DNA from: Candidatus Latescibacterota bacterium
GTDB lineage: Bacteria > Latescibacterota > UBA2968 > UBA8231
Direction: 5' to 3'
NCBI GenBank assembly: GCA_022826515.1
Contig: JAJDUT010000093.1
Span: forward strand, 1-24,996
Length of the DNA: 24,996 bases
A program made the position numbers and the translations under genes. Shown here one piece after another: positions 1-6,601 of the stretch; the first letter of the stretch is position 1, and each line of letters begins with the position of its first letter. The notes below the pieces were generated by a model that saw nothing but the letters and a program-made list of their open reading frames with translations, was not told the origin of the DNA and did not search any database.

Positions 1-222
1 CACTTGGCTATGCACATCCGACACAGGTGGCCAGTCCTCCTTGAGAAACGGCAGTTTCCCAAGCTGGTCATACATGCTTAGAGACTCACCGCGATCCTGA
101 TAGGCTTGCACTCGGTCGCACAGAAAGGTATTGTAAAGACGACGACATGCTTCCAGATGCTCAGCCAACACACGCCGCTGTTGACGAGACGGATACAGTC
201 GATATTTGAACGCTTTGTGCAT
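1..222 (-). CDS. tnpB: IS200/IS605-family TnpB (OrfB), N-terminal part, truncated by window edge
   Basis: Reading the minus strand from the ATG at 222 gives 74 residues that stay open to the window edge. They begin MHKAFKYRLYPSRQQRRVL and continue with EACRRLYNTFL. This basic start followed by the LYPS-x-x-Q and R-x-LYN pattern is the usual N-terminus of TnpB proteins, the RNA-guided nucleases encoded by IS200/IS605 transposons. The catalytic RuvC and zinc-finger parts lie outside the window, so activity cannot be judged. A TTGACA box (252-257) and a TATAAT box (225-230) lie just upstream, but their 21-bp spacing is poor. Hairpins at 274-288 and 311-330 fit the subterminal structures of such elements. 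The family call is confident; intactness is unknown. Confidence 0.85.
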   Translation of the reverse strand, partial: MHKAFKYRLYPSRQQRRVLAEHLEACRRLYNTFLCDRVQAYQDRGESLSMYDQLGKLPFLKEDWPPVSDVHSQV

Positions 223-345
223 AGATTATATACCAGCACAAAGAATACCCTTGTCAAGATGTTTCCCGCTCACGGGCACTACGTGCCCATCACTCAAAAG
301 CGCTTTACATCTGCCAGCTAAAGCAGGCAGTCTTACGGCGATTCT
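223..345 (-). mobile_element. Putative left-end region of the IS200/IS605-type element
   Basis: This non-coding stretch sits directly upstream of the tnpB start. It contains a perfect stem GGGCAC-TAC-GTGCCC at 274-288 and a second inverted repeat, CTGCC (311-315) with GGCAG (326-330). IS200/IS605 transposons carry imperfect subterminal hairpins at their ends instead of terminal inverted repeats, so these structures are plausible end signals. The exact boundary and target tetranucleotide cannot be fixed without an empty-site comparison. The end near 345 is an estimate bounded by the stop of the next gene at 366. Confidence 0.5.
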
Positions 346-365
346 GATAAGCCAAACAGATTCCG

Positions 366-794
366 CTAGCCATCGGCCCGCACCCCCAAGCCGTGGACAT
401 AGACCAATTCACTGCCGCAGTAGCCCGTCCACAAGACCAAGCCGCCGATCAGGACGCCGAGCCCGATCCACGCATAGAGCGGCCATCCTTCAAGCCGCCC
501 CTTGAGATGCAACGGCAAGCGCCCGAGAACGGCTCCCAATCCCAACAGTAAGGTCCAAGTGGCGAGGGATTCGTGGGTGGCTAACGGCTCGGCGGCTGGT
601 CCCTCCCAAGCCTCGGTCGCGGCTGCGTTGCCGCTGAGGACGGCAGCGGTCGCCGCTAGTACTCCCAACACCAGCAAGCCGTACGCTAGGTGGTGCCCGG
701 CGCGGCGACCTAGCCACAGTGCGCCTAGATCGCACAGCGGACTCAGCGACAAGAGTGCGATGGGGTAGTGGACGATGAAGGGATGCCAATCCAT
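366..794 (-). CDS. DUF2231-type small integral membrane protein
   Basis: A 142-residue, very hydrophobic protein starting MDWHPFIVHYPIALLSL. The H-P-x-x-V-H-x-P-I-A-L signature at residues 4-13 is characteristic of the DUF2231 membrane family. About four transmembrane segments can be seen (roughly residues 8-25, 35-56, 74-92 and 104-124), with the two N-terminal histidines H4 and H9 at a membrane edge. The biochemical role of this family is not established; some members are discussed as haem or redox-associated membrane proteins. No clear Shine-Dalgarno sequence precedes the ATG. A perfect 28-bp palindrome lies 16 bases upstream, in the presumed 5' untranslated region. The gene is divergent from the amidohydrolase gene and has no evident functional link to it. 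Confidence 0.8.
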   Translation of the reverse strand: MDWHPFIVHYPIALLSLSPLCDLGALWLGRRAGHHLAYGLLVLGVLAATAAVLSGNAAATEAWEGPAAEPLATHESLATWTLLLGLGAVLGRLPLHLKGRLEGWPLYAWIGLGVLIGGLVLWTGYCGSELVYVHGLGVRADG

Positions 795-809
795 ATTGTT
801 TGTTTGTAT

Positions 810-837
810 GTAGGGGCGACCGATCGGTCGCCCCTAC
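810..837. repeat. Perfect 28-bp palindrome, REP/MITE-like
   Basis: The sequence GTAGGGGCGACC-GATC and its exact reverse complement form a 28-base perfect palindrome with no unpaired loop in DNA. It lies between two divergently transcribed genes, so it is not a terminator for either. Elements with GTAGGGGCGACC arms are common as dispersed short repeats in environmental bacterial genomes, which suggests a mobile REP-like unit. No second copy occurs in this window. Confidence 0.75.
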
Positions 838-874
838 GATGAATTCTCAATTCCCATAACCGGAGCAATGCCCC

Positions 875-2170
875 ATGGCCACGGACCTGCGCCAACACAT
901 CGAAGATACGCTGCTAATCGACACGCACGAGCATCTTCGCAAGGAGCGCGATTGGGTCGAGAACGGCCCGGACATTTTGCAAGACCTTTTTGGCAACTAC
1001 GTGCCCGCCGACCTGATCGCCGCCGGCGCTGCTCCCGAGGACCTGCACAAGCTCAACGACGCCTCCGATCCAGACTTGGGCGCGCGCTTTGACGGCATCC
1101 GCTCGGCCTTTGCGGCCATCCGCTTCACTGGCTACGGCGAGGCCGTGCGCATTCTCGCGCACGAGATCTATGGCATGGCCGATTTTAGCGAAGACGAGCT
1201 GTACAAGGCGCAAGAAAAGCTCAACGCTTGGCGTCAACCCGGCGGGCGGCACGAGTTACTCAGTCAAATTGGCCGACTGGATCACGTGCAGACCGACGAC
1301 TTTTCTTGGCCCTGTCTGCCCGACGAGTCCGGCGTAGATTTCTTCCTTTACGACTTGTCGTGGGCTGCCTTCTGCAACGGCCAAATCGACGCCGAGGCCA
1401 TTGAGCGCGAAACCGGCGTGGCCGTCACCGACCTAGCTAGTCTCAAGCAGGGCATGGAAGCCATCTTCGCCCAGCACGGCCCCCATGCCATCGCGGTCAA
1501 GGCCCAGCACGCGTACAACCGCACGCTGCGCTGGGAAGAGCGCGCCGACGCCGACGCCGAGCGCGTGCTCCAACGCCTGCTCCAAGGCATAGAGCTCGAC
1601 GAGCCGAGCCGGTTGCTGTTGGGCGACTGGTGCTGGGCGCGGGGCACCGAGCTGGCGATCGAATACGAGTTGCCGTTCAAGATCCACACTGGCTACTACG
1701 CTGGCAACGACCGCATGCCCGTTGACCGCATCAAAAGCGGCAACCTCTGTCCCTTGCTGGCCCGCTACCTCGATTGCCGCTTTGTGCTGATGCACATTGC
1801 CTATCCCTATTCCAACGAACTGGTCGCGCTGACCAAGCACTACCGCAATGTGTACGCCGACCTCTGCTGGGCGTGGTCGATTGACCCGTACAGCTCGTGC
1901 GACTTTGTGCGCCGCTTTATCCACGCGGCTCCCGCGTCCAAGCTCTTCGCCTTTGGCGGCGATACTGGCTGGCCGACTAGTTCGGTGGCCTACGCGATTC
2001 AGGCGCGCCGCTGGCTCACCCGCGCCCTGCAAGGCGAGATAGACGACGGCCTGCTGACCGAGGCCGAAGCCATAGAGCTGGCGACCCGCTTCATGCGCGG
2101 CAACCAAGAGGCCTGTTTCGACTTGGCTGGGACGCGGCAGGCGCTGCGCCGGTCGCTTTCAGCCGCTTAG
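875..2170 (+). CDS. Amidohydrolase family protein (Amidohydro_2-like metal-dependent hydrolase)
   Basis: A 431-residue protein with the TIM-barrel amidohydrolase metal signature I-D-T-H-E-H-L at residues 15-21 (metal ligands H18 and H20). Further candidate ligands occur in the usual order: K209 in AVKAQH, H271 in KIHTGYYAGN, H307 in LMHIAYPY and D363 in FGGDTGWP. This fits the branch of the superfamily that includes Amidohydro_2 proteins and resembles uronate isomerase in the late GGD motif. The substrate could be a lactone, decarboxylation substrate or sugar acid and cannot be told from sequence. The ATG at 875 is chosen because CGGAG at 861-865 is a fair ribosome-binding site and the family motif begins 15 residues in. 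It is not in an operon with its neighbours. Confidence 0.85.
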   Translation: MATDLRQHIEDTLLIDTHEHLRKERDWVENGPDILQDLFGNYVPADLIAAGAAPEDLHKLNDASDPDLGARFDGIRSAFAAIRFTGYGEAVRILAHEIYGMADFSEDELYKAQEKLNAWRQPGGRHELLSQIGRLDHVQTDDFSWPCLPDESGVDFFLYDLSWAAFCNGQIDAEAIERETGVAVTDLASLKQGMEAIFAQHGPHAIAVKAQHAYNRTLRWEERADADAERVLQRLLQGIELDEPSRLLLGDWCWARGTELAIEYELPFKIHTGYYAGNDRMPVDRIKSGNLCPLLARYLDCRFVLMHIAYPYSNELVALTKHYRNVYADLCWAWSIDPYSSCDFVRRFIHAAPASKLFAFGGDTGWPTSSVAYAIQARRWLTRALQGEIDDGLLTEAEAIELATRFMRGNQEACFDLAGTRQALRRSLSAA

Positions 2171-2419
2171 GTTGCGCTAGGGTAGATGTCGCTTTGTATG
2201 ACCGCTTACTTGTCTCGTTTTTCCCATTTATAAGTAATTGTTTTGCAACAGGAGCGACAACGGTTTGGTTTCAAAATGGGAAATTCGCCCAGGATACCCG
2301 AGACATGCGGGATTGCGGGCGCGACGAACTACAGTATCGCTGGTTCTTTCATTTGTCTGTAGAAGGGCCAACAGAAGAAACCTGGCGTCATGGAGAACAT
2401 GCGGAGGACGGAAAGGAAC
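2171..2419. other. Intergenic stretch with a long-spaced inverted repeat
   Basis: No credible gene is seen here. TTTCCCATTT at 2220-2229 pairs perfectly with AAATGGGAAA at 2274-2283 across a 44-base spacer. This could be a weak operator pair, a cruciform arm or chance in an AT-rich patch. The 3' end carries the ribosome-binding region of the metallophosphoesterase gene (GGAGG 2403-2407 and AAGGA 2413-2417). Confidence 0.4.
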
Positions 2420-3136
2420 ATGAAGATAGCGATCCTGACAGATGTCCACGGCAATTTGCCTGCACTTCAGGTCGCCTTGAGAGCAATTCGGCGTGAGGGT
2501 GCCGATGCGATTTTTCACACGGGCGACGCCATAGGCATCGGCCCCTTTCCGGCAGAATGCTTGGAACTGCTGCTGAACACGTCTGGCATGAATCTGATTT
2601 GCGGTAACCATGACGCCTGGTTTTCGACCGGGCTTCCAGAACCACAACCGCCGTGGATGAGCGACGGCGAGTTAAAACATCATCACTGGGTACATTCCTG
2701 CCTTGATCCGTCACTGCGCCCTACAGTGAGAGAATGGCCCTACCTGATTCAAGATGTGTATGAAGGTGTTCGAATATCGTTCCTTCACTATGGCCTCACA
2801 GAGTCGCAGGTTGACTTCAAGCCCATCATCCATAATCCTCGTCCCGCCGACTTGGATAAAGTCTTCGCAGATACAAAATCCGATCTCGTATTCTATGGCC
2901 ACAAACATTCACCTTCAGATTTAGTGGGGACGGCCAGGTACGTAAATCCCGGTTCCTTGGGCTGCCATTCAGAACCCATTGCGCGATTTGCCATCCTAAA
3001 GTGCGCGAGCAGGAGCTACGAATTGAAAATGCGTTCCGTTCCGTACGATGATAGTGCCCTCTTCCAACAGTTTGAAAGGCGCGATGTGCCCGACCGACAT
3101 TTCATCTATAAAGCATGCTTCGGTGGAAGGAGTTGA
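2420..3136 (+). CDS. Calcineurin-like metallophosphoesterase (YfcE/MJ0936-type)
   Basis: A 238-residue protein opening directly with MKIAILTDVHGN. It has the complete metallophosphoesterase metal set: D8 and H10, D36 in HTGDAIG, N63 and H64 in CGNHDAW, H123 in FLHYG, and H161 and H163 in YGHKHSP. The short single-domain form matches the YfcE/MJ0936 group, which hydrolyses phosphodiesters such as p-nitrophenyl phosphodiesters; the natural substrate is unknown. Starting at 2420 places the first beta strand at the usual position. An in-frame ATG at 2390 would add ten non-family residues. AAGGA at 2413-2417 and GGAGG at 2403-2407 both precede the chosen start. The C-terminal part beyond residue 190 is variable. 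Cytoplasmic; no signal peptide. Confidence 0.88.
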   Translation: MKIAILTDVHGNLPALQVALRAIRREGADAIFHTGDAIGIGPFPAECLELLLNTSGMNLICGNHDAWFSTGLPEPQPPWMSDGELKHHHWVHSCLDPSLRPTVREWPYLIQDVYEGVRISFLHYGLTESQVDFKPIIHNPRPADLDKVFADTKSDLVFYGHKHSPSDLVGTARYVNPGSLGCHSEPIARFAILKCASRSYELKMRSVPYDDSALFQQFERRDVPDRHFIYKACFGGRS

Positions 3137-3160
3137 GTTCGGCTCCCTCCCGCTCCGTCT

Positions 3161-3289
3161 GGGGTCATTCCCGCGCAAGCGGGAATCCAGCCTTGCACCC
3201 GATGCGGACTTCAGCGAGACTACGGCGTACTCAGTCGAAGCGTCGGAGGGGCTTCTGGATGCCTGCTTGCGGAGCACAGGCATGATAAA
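3161..3289. repeat. Composite inverted repeat with dRS3-like hairpin
   Basis: A hairpin with 8-bp arms, ATTCCCGC-GCAA-GCGGGAAT, occupies 3167-3186. It matches the ATTCCC-N8-GGGAAT pattern of dRS3-type repeats. A second, degenerate copy lies in opposite orientation downstream: the 17-mer CGCAAGCGGGAATCCAG (3174-3190) is the reverse complement of CTGGATGCCTGCTTGCG (3255-3271) with two mismatches. The second copy makes its own hairpin, ATGCCTG (3259-3265) with CAGGCAT (3277-3283). The unit of about 130 bp therefore looks like a small non-autonomous element bounded by inverted repeats. Confidence 0.6.
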
Positions 3290-3330
3290 ACTGCGTATCC
3301 ACCAATGAAAATCACGACACTGGAGGTTCT

Positions 3331-4080
3331 ATGTCCGAATGGTTTGAAAACGAAGACTTCTGGACGGAAATGTATCCCTATATGTTCCCAGAGGAGAGAT
3401 TTGAATCTGCGGAAGATCAAGTCGCCAAGATTCTTTCGCTGGTGGAGTTCAGCGGGACACATATCCTCGATCTGTGCTGCGGCCCCGGCCGACATGCCAC
3501 GCTCCTGGCCGAGCGAGGATTTTCCGTAACGGGCGTTGATGCTACCGCGTTCCTATTGCAAAAAGCTAGAGCGCGAGCAAACGAGCAGAAATTAGACGTT
3601 GAGTTTGTGCAGGAAGACATGCGTCGTTTTGTGCGGCCCTCCTCATACGACTTGGTGCTCAACATGTTCACGTCCTTCGGCTATTTCGATGACAAGGACG
3701 AGGACCTGCGAGTACTCAGCAATATTTACGAGAGTCTCAGACCTGGGGGAGTCCTCGTAATGGATCTGATTGGTAAAGAGTGGTTGGCCAAGGTATTTGC
3801 CGCGACCTCCTCGGAAGTGCGTCCCGACGGGACATTGATCGTTCAACGTCGCGAGATCTTCGACGATTGGACGAGGATTCACAACGAGTGGCTCCTGATC
3901 CGGGATGAGCGTGTAAAATCGTTTAAGTTTCACCACACGCTGTACTCTGGCCAAGAACTGAAGGATCGTCTCTTGCAAGTTGGGTTTAGCAATACGCAAC
4001 TATATGGAGATTTGGCAGGCAGTGCGTATGGGACTAGCTCAAAGCGGCTGATTGTTCTGGCGCGCAAAGAGGCATCGTGA
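3331..4080 (+). CDS. Class I SAM-dependent methyltransferase
   Basis: A 249-residue Rossmann-fold methyltransferase. Motif I is H-I-L-D-L-C-C-G-P-G-R-H at residues 44-55, the acidic end of strand 2 is D70 in VTGVDAT, and YDLVLNMFTSFGYF at about 106-119 supplies motif IV. LRPGGVLVMDLIG follows as the strand-5 region. It contacts S-adenosylmethionine, but the acceptor substrate is unknown. The C-terminal half (HNEWLLIRDERVKSF onwards) resembles the small-molecule methyltransferases of the Methyltransf_25/11 group. GGAGG at 3322-3326, four bases before the ATG, supports the start. A second, unrelated-looking methyltransferase follows 130 bp later, so the two may act on the same compound, though this is only inferred. 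Confidence 0.87.
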   Translation: MSEWFENEDFWTEMYPYMFPEERFESAEDQVAKILSLVEFSGTHILDLCCGPGRHATLLAERGFSVTGVDATAFLLQKARARANEQKLDVEFVQEDMRRFVRPSSYDLVLNMFTSFGYFDDKDEDLRVLSNIYESLRPGGVLVMDLIGKEWLAKVFAATSSEVRPDGTLIVQRREIFDDWTRIHNEWLLIRDERVKSFKFHHTLYSGQELKDRLLQVGFSNTQLYGDLAGSAYGTSSKRLIVLARKEAS

Positions 4081-4121
4081 ACTATCCTCCTCTTTAGGGG
4101 GGCAGAGTACAGGGGGACATC

Positions 4122-4214
4122 GTGATCGAACTCCGAGGTGAGCATGTGGTCCTACGGGCATTGGAGCGGGAACATTGTCGTACGCTGTGGGAGATGACGG
4201 AAATGAAACCATGA
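4122..4214 (+). pseudogene. GNAT acetyltransferase N-terminal relic (30 codons)
   Basis: A GTG-initiated reading frame gives VIELRGEHVVLRALEREH followed by CRTLWEMTEMKP and a TGA stop. This is the usual opening of RimJ/RimL-like GNAT acetyltransferases (first strand I-x-L-R-G-E-x-V-V-L-R-x-L followed by the alpha-1 helix). It is cut after about 30 of an expected 170 or so residues. AGGGGGA (4111-4117) provides a good ribosome-binding site. Its stop overlaps the next methyltransferase start as ATGA (4211-4214). It may be a relic left by a recombination that replaced the gene body. It may still be translated as a leader that couples translation of the methyltransferase. Confidence 0.65.
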
Positions 4215-4993
4215 GCATCCATGAATTAATGGAATCTGAATATGACAAGGCCGGCGATTTCTATGTCAACTGGCTCGACAAGAACGTGCCTGACAGGGAT
4301 ACACATATCCAGCCATCGACAGAAATCATGCTTGCTATGCTGGGCGATGCCCAAGGGACCAACGTTTGTGACTTGGGGTGTGGTGAAGGATATCTGTCCC
4401 GTATCCTTGCAGGTCGTGGGGCACTCGTTACAGGCGTTGATACCTCCCGGATTCTGCTGCGGCATGCAAGGGAGCATTCAAATCAGCACGGCATCACCTA
4501 TTTTCTAGACGATGCCCAATCGATGAACCAAGTATCCGACGCCAGCATGGATGCGGTGATTTGCAACATGGCCCTAATGGATATCCCGGACCTAACGGCA
4601 ACATTTTCCAGTGTCCGTCGGGTGCTGGTTGACGGAGGCACGTTCGTCTTCTCAATTCTTCACCCGTGCTTTTTCACCCCATTCAATGCAGAGAATCCAC
4701 CGGAAGATCTTGACGAAGAAGGAAATTTCAAGGCATTGCGCGTGACGCGGTACGGCCTTGAGGGCAAATGGTTCTCGGATGGGGTCGGGATGTGTGGCAC
4801 GCTTGGCAGCCACCACCGAACCCTATCAACGTACCTCAATACCTTGTCCGCCAGTGGATTCCAACTTGAGGATATCTCTGAACCGCTTGCTCCTGTTATA
4901 GACGCGGCCGAGAAGTGCCGAGAGAGCATCGTGCCTACGCTCTTAATCGCCAAGTCAATTACCCGAACCAACCGTTTGGGTATAAGCAGTTAG
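4211..4993 (+). CDS. Class I SAM-dependent methyltransferase
   Basis: A 260-residue protein with motif I N-V-C-D-L-G-C-G-E-G-Y-L at residues 51-62 and the acidic strand-2 end at D77 (TGVDTS). A typical motif IV stretch is DAVICNMALMDIPDL, and ILHPCFFTPF follows strand 5. The HPCF motif is frequent in Methyltransf_11/25 proteins that methylate small molecules. The ATG at 4211 overlaps the stop of the GNAT relic, and the protein from there opens MSIHELMESEYDKAGDFY, which is family-like. A frame opening at 4175 would only add sequence that overlaps the GNAT coding bases. The ACT-domain gene starts at the base after this stop, so the two are almost certainly co-transcribed. Confidence 0.87.
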   Translation: MSIHELMESEYDKAGDFYVNWLDKNVPDRDTHIQPSTEIMLAMLGDAQGTNVCDLGCGEGYLSRILAGRGALVTGVDTSRILLRHAREHSNQHGITYFLDDAQSMNQVSDASMDAVICNMALMDIPDLTATFSSVRRVLVDGGTFVFSILHPCFFTPFNAENPPEDLDEEGNFKALRVTRYGLEGKWFSDGVGMCGTLGSHHRTLSTYLNTLSASGFQLEDISEPLAPVIDAAEKCRESIVPTLLIAKSITRTNRLGISS

Positions 4994-5392
4994 ATGATCT
5001 CGATCAAAGTTCTGTCCGGGATTTATTCAATTTTAAAGGTCAAAGACAGTCCCGGATTGCCAGAGATAGTTAATAGAACTGGAGATGGTTTTTTCTCCTT
5101 AACGCGCCTAGCAGGAGAGTGGACGATCATTTGTGAAAGTGGGGGAATGCCCGAGGACTCTCTGGTGGTCGACAGTTCACACGGATGGCGGGTTTTTCTT
5201 ATCGACGAGCCTTTGACGTTCGACATGATCGGGGTGATATATAGGATCACCGAGATTCTCAAAGACGCCGGCATAAGTGTCATGGCAATTTCCGCATTCA
5301 CTACCGATGCTTTCTTGGTTCGTGAAGATGACTTACAACCTTCACTAAGAGCACTGCAAGCTAGGGGATTTTCAGTACCTGATTTATCGTAG
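4994..5392 (+). CDS. ACT domain-containing protein (ACT_7/CASTOR-like)
   Basis: A 132-residue protein consisting of two ACT-like halves. The first runs from about residue 3 to 50 (FFSLTRLAGEWTIICE). The second runs from about 64 to 130 and contains GWRVFLIDEPLTFDMIGV and DAGISVMAISAFTTDAFLVR. The latter matches the ACT_7 pattern also seen in the amino-acid sensor CASTOR and in many small bacterial proteins. Such domains bind amino acids, so a role as a small regulator or sensor is likely but unproven. The ATG directly follows the TAG of the preceding methyltransferase (TAGATG), which suggests translational coupling and a shared task. It is followed by 78 bp of non-coding DNA. Confidence 0.82.
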   Translation: MISIKVLSGIYSILKVKDSPGLPEIVNRTGDGFFSLTRLAGEWTIICESGGMPEDSLVVDSSHGWRVFLIDEPLTFDMIGVIYRITEILKDAGISVMAISAFTTDAFLVREDDLQPSLRALQARGFSVPDLS

Positions 5393-5418
5393 TCCTTCTG
5401 AATGTACACAAGAAAATT

Positions 5419-5446
5419 TTGACAAACTGAGTCTGAGTAACAATAG
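5419..5446 (+). promoter_or_regulatory. Weak candidate promoter upstream of the glycosidase-like gene
   Basis: A perfect TTGACA at 5419-5424 is followed after 17 bases by AATAGG (5442-5447 region), a poor -10 match. It lies in the 78-bp gap before the 5471 gene and within an AT-rich patch, which is the expected place for a promoter of the four-gene run. The -10 element is unconvincing. Confidence 0.3.
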
Positions 5447-5470
5447 GCACCGAAAGGAACCCCAGCCACA

Positions 5471-6544
5471 ATGGCAGACTTTTACACAATTGAGCAGCGG
5501 GACGGGCGTTGGTGGTTCATCACTCCGGACGGCGCACCGTTCTGGTCCATCGGCATGAACCATATCGACTCGGCTGCGTTGCGGTATGTAGAGTCGGACG
5601 GCGTGTGGGAGCGCGAGTTCGGCAATAGTCATGAACGTTGGCTGCGCGCCGTCGCCGATGATCTGCGCGACTGGGGCTTTAACACGATTGGCTGGACCCA
5701 GGAAGTCGTAATTATCACCGAAGGCTACCACCGCCATTCGCGGCCCTTCACCTATGAGGAATACCAATGGGCGGACATGCCTTACTGTCACCTGCTACCT
5801 TTCACCGAGGCCCATCAGTGGCAAGTTGAGGTCCGTATGCCCGATCTGATGAACTCCGACTTCGAGGAGTGGTGCGATTACGTCGCCCGCGATGAGTGCG
5901 TTCGCCTGCGCGACGATCCCAAGCTTATCGGCTACTTCTACTGCGATTGTCCTCAGTGGGTACACACCTCGCCTGCCACGAAGTGGCGTGGGTCGCTAGT
6001 CGATCCAGACCTGCTCGAATCGGAGGTAGGACGCCGCGAGCTCTCGGCCATTGCCGAACGCTACTACCAAGTCACCCACGACAGTATCCGCCGCTACGAC
6101 CCGAACCACCTTATTCTGGGCGACCGATGGGAAGCAAACGTAGCGCTACCCGAGGAAGTGGTCCGTGCGGCACTGCCCTACGTCGATGTACTCAGTTTTC
6201 AATGTTTTGGGACCGCGGAGAATATCGCCACGAAGATGCGGCACTGGGCCAACTTCGCAGACCAACCGGTGCTGCTGGCCGACGCGGCGGGGCATATACG
6301 CGCCCACGGCGACACCAGTTGGCCGCCGACGGCGGACCGCTTGCACGATACAGACCACTATCGCCAGGTGATGGACGCGCTGTGGAATATTCCGCAATGC
6401 GTCGGATACCACCTATGTGGAGCCTACCTTAAGAACAACGCACGCAAGTACGGACTGCGCGACCGGGCAAACAATCAGATTAACGAGACAGTGGCTGGTA
6501 TTCGCGCCGTTAACACCGAAATGCAGCGGAGACAAAACCCATGA
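5471..6544 (+). CDS. Glycoside hydrolase-like TIM-barrel protein (agarase-like fold), catalytic residues atypical
   Basis: A 357-residue protein opening with a strand typical of clan GH-A enzymes and beta-agarase-like proteins: DGRWWFITPDGAPFWSIGMN at residues 11-30, then H31 I D. NTIGWTQE follows at 71-78. The strand 4 region, where acid/base Glu is expected, reads GYFYCDCPQW (154-163) with D159. The strand 7 region reads QPVLLADAAG (265-274) with D271 where the nucleophile Glu normally sits. The loop GYHLCGAYLKNN replaces the usual strand-8 Trp region. No signal peptide is visible, so it would be cytoplasmic. It may be a divergent glycosidase or a lectin-like relative; the fold call is firmer than the activity. 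It leads a compact run with the HAD, hydrolase and PhyH genes. AAGGA at 5454-5458 is a somewhat distant ribosome-binding site. Confidence 0.65.
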   Translation: MADFYTIEQRDGRWWFITPDGAPFWSIGMNHIDSAALRYVESDGVWEREFGNSHERWLRAVADDLRDWGFNTIGWTQEVVIITEGYHRHSRPFTYEEYQWADMPYCHLLPFTEAHQWQVEVRMPDLMNSDFEEWCDYVARDECVRLRDDPKLIGYFYCDCPQWVHTSPATKWRGSLVDPDLLESEVGRRELSAIAERYYQVTHDSIRRYDPNHLILGDRWEANVALPEEVVRAALPYVDVLSFQCFGTAENIATKMRHWANFADQPVLLADAAGHIRAHGDTSWPPTADRLHDTDHYRQVMDALWNIPQCVGYHLCGAYLKNNARKYGLRDRANNQINETVAGIRAVNTEMQRRQNP

Positions 6545-6601
6545 CAATCGCTGAAATTGCTGAAAAAAGATGACGTGGGCTAGACGGGTTTGCCCGAGGA
6601 C

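Noticed and set aside
366..794. Plus-strand and alternative minus-strand frames over the DUF2231 gene
   Set aside because: They are arginine- and proline-rich shadow translations without motifs; the hydrophobic minus frame has a clear family signature.
4083..4103. CCTCC-TCTTTA-GGGGG as a terminator after the first methyltransferase
   Set aside because: The stem is only five pairs with a wobble, and no T-tract follows.
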